From positions 1 to 6,055 of the forward strand of contig DLXM01000011.1 of assembly GCA_003448835.1 (NCBI GenBank): a stretch of 6,055 nucleotides of DNA, in the 5' to 3' direction. A model generated the notes under the pieces. That model saw only the letters and a program-made list of their open reading frames with translations. It ran no database searches and had not been told where the DNA came from. This stretch comes from Bacteroidota bacterium (GTDB taxonomy: Bacteria; Bacteroidota; Rhodothermia; Balneolales; HLUCCA01). Positions 3,835 to 6,055 of this stretch are shown here, one piece after another (positions within the stretch are counted from its first letter, which is position 1; each line of letters opens with the position of its first letter). The position numbers and the translations under genes are program-made.

Positions 3835-6055
3835 TCAGGTGTGCCGAACGATGACGGTAGCCCTCCCCCACCCATCCATGAGCAACCCCAAAGTTTCGAA
3901 GCGAATCCGGTGGATGGTTATACAGTTAACACGGTAACCGGTCGTCCGGTACAACCTATTATCTATGCTTCAGGTGATACTGTTATTACTGGACAACCCA
4001 TACCAACAACTGGATTTGCTGTTCATCTGGATAGTGTGACAAAACCGAAAGTAATACGAGTGGGTTCTGGTACAAAAAGTGTCGATTTGCGGTGTAATGT
4101 GCATGTTGTTCCGCCAAATTTAAAGTCCATACCCGTGGATGAGAGTCAACTTACGAGATTTACTTCTGAAAACAGTGACTCTGATTTTGTATTGATTAAT
4201 ACGGCCGGAGATACCATCCAAACAGGCGTACCCATCGAGGCCACTGGAAAAACTGTGCCCTTCACATTTCCCAAAAGTACTCCCGCCCTTCCGATGCGTA
4301 TGAAGGATAATGCCCGTTACGATATCCGATACCTGGATGTTGATCAAGGCTTGAGTTCCCGGTTTGTCGTCTCCCAGCTGCAGGACCGGGCTGGAAATCT
4401 GTGGTTCGGGACAACTGCCGGGGTCAGCAGGTATGATGGAAAGTCATTTGTAAATTTTTCTGAAGCTGAGGGGCTCTCAAATAACCTGGTCTCGGCTATG
4501 TTGGAGGACCGCGATGGAAATCTATGGTTTGCAACTGACGGTGGTGTGGACCGTTTTGATGGAAAAACTTTTACCAGGTTTTCTGAAGAAGAAGGGCTTG
4601 CATATAATATCGTTTCGGCCATGCTCGAAGATAGTAATGGTAATTTATGGTTTGGTACCTGGGGCGGTGGTGTGAGTCGATACGATGGTGAGTCATTTGT
4701 CCATTTCACCGAAGCTGAGGGACTTGCAACCAATACAATCGGTTCCATGATGGAGGACCGATCCGGAAATCTGTGGTTCGGGACGGATGGTGGTGTGAGT
4801 CGATATGATGGAGAGTCTTTTGTGAATTTTACGGTAGATGAAGGACTCTCGGACAATCTTGTCTATTCTTTGTTAGAGGATCGTGATGGGACTATTTGGA
4901 TTGGTACCGATAACGGGTTGAATCGATATGACGGGAAGTCTTTTGTCCATTATACCGAAGCTGAAGGACTCTCAAACAACCTAATCGGAGCCATTTTAGA
5001 GGATGCATCCGGAAATCTCTGGATCGGTACCGATAATGGGGTAAACCGTTTTGATGGCCAGTCTTTTGTCCACTTCACAACAACGGAGGGACTTTCCCAC
5101 AATTTAATATTTTCCATTTTAATGGATCGAGCCGGGAACCTTTGGTTTGGGACAGAGATTGGAGTAAATCGGTTTGATAGCCAGTCTTTTGTCAGATACT
5201 CAACTGCTGAAGGACTCTCGAACAACCGTATTTATTCCGTGTTCAATGATCGTACTGGAAATCTATGGCTTGGAACAGAGAAAGGGGTCAATCGTTTTGA
5301 CGGGAAAACTCTTACCCAATTTGCTTCGCCCGAAGCACTCGCAGATAATGTAGTCCACTCTATTCTTGAAGACAAAAAAGGCGCTATATGGTTTGGCACT
5401 TCTGTTGGAGCTTTTCGTTATGATGGACAAACAATTACGCATTTTACTGAAGAAAACGGACTTTCAAACAATGTCGTCGGGAATATACTTGAGGATAGTG
5501 CAGGTATTCTTTGGTTTGGTACCGATATAGGAGTGAATCGATATGATGGGCAATCTTTTGTGCATTATACTGAGGACCAGGGGCTTGTAAACAACAAAAT
5601 ATTTTCAATGATAGAAGATCGGTCGGGTAATCTCTGGTTCGGTACCGAGAACGGAGTAAGTCATTTTGATGGTGATTCTTTTATGAATTTCAGTGAGATG
5701 GAGGGACTTCCAAACAATATTGTTGGCGACCTCCTGGAAGACAAAAACGGTAATATTTGGTTTGGTACAGATGGAGGGGCCAGTCGATATGATGGTCACA
5801 CCTTTACCCAATTTACTAAAGCCGAGGGACTGTCAGATAATCTGGTTTATTCCATACTAAAAGACAAAGAAGGCACCATCTGGTTTGGTACTGATGGGGG
5901 ATTAACTCGGTATGATGGAGAAACCATGGTGCATTTCACCGAAGCAGAAGGATTATCCAATAATGTAGTCTATTCAATGACAAAAGATCAAAACGGATTC
6001 CTCTGGTTTGGTACCGAAGACGGTGCAAGTCAATTTAAAAGCAACAGCTACAAAC
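3763..6055 (+). CDS. Lipoprotein with 14 two-component-regulator propeller (Reg_prop) repeats, 3' truncated by window edge
   Basis: The frame is open for 764 codons from ATG 3763 to the window end with no stop. The N-terminus is a lipoprotein signal peptide: basic n-region (NRFLKIKH), hydrophobic FLPLLFLAA, lipobox LAAC with Cys24. Residues about 25-190 form a Pro/Thr-rich region with an internal repeat of the type GDT..TG.PI..TG. A linker MRMKDNA...YLDVDQGL leads into 14 units of consensus GLSNN..S.LEDR.GNLWFGTD.GV.RYDG.SFVHFTE, from residue 196 onward, matching the Reg_prop beta-propeller family. Such propellers form the periplasmic sensor of Bacteroidota hybrid two-component systems and of related large sensor proteins; what follows the array here (membrane segment, kinase or nothing) is outside the window. 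The start lies 7 bp after the preceding kinase stop, so the two are probably co-translated. ATG 3778 (Met6) is an alternative start that keeps the whole signal peptide. Gene and domain identity are firm; sensing role and partnership with the kinases are inferred. Confidence 0.93.
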   Translation, partial: MFFTSMNRFLKIKHFLPLLFLAACSGVPNDDGSPPPPIHEQPQSFEANPVDGYTVNTVTGRPVQPIIYASGDTVITGQPIPTTGFAVHLDSVTKPKVIRVGSGTKSVDLRCNVHVVPPNLKSIPVDESQLTRFTSENSDSDFVLINTAGDTIQTGVPIEATGKTVPFTFPKSTPALPMRMKDNARYDIRYLDVDQGLSSRFVVSQLQDRAGNLWFGTTAGVSRYDGKSFVNFSEAEGLSNNLVSAMLEDRDGNLWFATDGGVDRFDGKTFTRFSEEEGLAYNIVSAMLEDSNGNLWFGTWGGGVSRYDGESFVHFTEAEGLATNTIGSMMEDRSGNLWFGTDGGVSRYDGESFVNFTVDEGLSDNLVYSLLEDRDGTIWIGTDNGLNRYDGKSFVHYTEAEGLSNNLIGAILEDASGNLWIGTDNGVNRFDGQSFVHFTTTEGLSHNLIFSILMDRAGNLWFGTEIGVNRFDSQSFVRYSTAEGLSNNRIYSVFNDRTGNLWLGTEKGVNRFDGKTLTQFASPEALADNVVHSILEDKKGAIWFGTSVGAFRYDGQTITHFTEENGLSNNVVGNILEDSAGILWFGTDIGVNRYDGQSFVHYTEDQGLVNNKIFSMIEDRSGNLWFGTENGVSHFDGDSFMNFSEMEGLPNNIVGDLLEDKNGNIWFGTDGGASRYDGHTFTQFTKAEGLSDNLVYSILKDKEGTIWFGTDGGLTRYDGETMVHFTEAEGLSNNVVYSMTKDQNGFLWFGTEDGASQFKSNSYK
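3970..4248 (+). repeat. Internal duplication in the N-terminal region of the propeller lipoprotein
   Basis: Two copies of a short motif lie 78 residues apart: SGDTVITGQPIPTTG at residues 70-84 (3970-4014) and AGDTIQTGVPIEATG at 148-162 (4204-4248). Each is preceded by a hydrophobic pair (IIYA, VLINT) and followed by a Val/Pro/Lys-rich stretch. A weaker relative, NTVTGRPVQP, occurs at 56-65. This suggests two small beta-rich modules of about 78 residues between the lipid anchor and the propellers. I do not recognise a named domain; similar N-terminal modules are recalled in front of Reg_prop arrays of other Bacteroidota, but this was not checked. Confidence 0.65.
4348..6055 (+). repeat. Tandem array of 14 Reg_prop repeats, 123 bp period
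   Basis: The invariant Trp codon of each LW(F/I/L)GT motif lies at 4402, 4525, 4648, 4774, 4897, 5020, 5143, 5266, 5389, 5512, 5635, 5758, 5881 and 6004. All intervals are 123 bp (41 codons) except 4648 to 4774, which is 126 bp because unit 3 has an extra Gly (WGGGVSR). Variants include WFAT in unit 2, FDS in unit 7 (no Gly) and QFKS in place of RYDG in unit 14, which may mark the edge of the array. Unit 14 is cut by the window end. Fourteen units would suit two seven-bladed propellers. Confidence 0.95.

Noticed and set aside
4344..4856. Long open frame on the minus strand (170 codons), with a similar one at 4950-5225
   Set aside because: Both lie opposite the propeller repeats and have a repeated Ser/Pro composition (ESPSAS, NHRFP) that is just the mirror of the 123 bp repeat. 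The plus-strand frame has clear domain motifs.
4653..6015. GGTACC palindrome recurring in the propeller array, at units 3, 5, 6, 10, 11 and 14
   Set aside because: It is the Gly-Thr codon pair GGT ACC of the conserved W(F/I)GT motif, always in the same phase, so it reflects protein conservation and codon choice rather than a binding site.
4348..6055. CRISPR-like or satellite repeat suggested by strict 123 bp periodicity
   Set aside because: There are no unique spacers between identical repeats; the periodicity is coding, in frame and explained by Reg_prop blades.

Overview
The window holds three co-directional genes on the + strand and almost nothing else. They are separated by 22 bp and 7 bp, so they probably form one operon. 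Codon use is moderately AT-rich and there are no Shine-Dalgarno-like sites. The kinase X-box style (HEHGTRAD...HSRGG) and a lipoprotein carrying a long run of regulator-propeller (Reg_prop) repeats both fit the Bacteroidota or a close relative, most likely a marine Cytophagales-like lineage. That placement is inference from protein style, not from a marker gene.

Layout. Positions 2-787 are the 3' part of a histidine kinase whose start and phosphoacceptor His lie upstream of the window. Positions 810-3755 are a complete 981-residue soluble sensor histidine kinase: four tandem GAF domains, a short coiled coil, a DHp helix pair with His730, and a complete HATPase domain. Positions 3763-6055 are the 5' part of a third gene that stays open to the window end. 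It encodes a predicted lipoprotein (lipobox Cys24), a ~170-residue N-terminal region with an internal duplication, and 14 Reg_prop repeats at an almost perfect 41-residue period. This last gene is easy to miss because its stop codon is outside the window.

How they may work together. The two kinases share a duplicated DHp-catalytic module and have no receiver domain and no visible membrane segment, so they look like cytoplasmic kinases that need a separate response regulator. The third protein is probably exported and could sense a ligand at the cell envelope. Any link between propeller and kinases is inferred from gene order only; the propeller protein may carry its own output domain beyond the window.

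Notable structure: three near-equal GAF copies inside one gene; purine-rich, Lys/Glu-rich inserts at different sites of the two kinases; and a propeller array whose count (14) would fit two seven-bladed propellers. No tRNA, rRNA, CRISPR array, insertion sequence or convincing promoter or terminator was seen. The only non-coding stretches are the 22 bp and 7 bp gaps.
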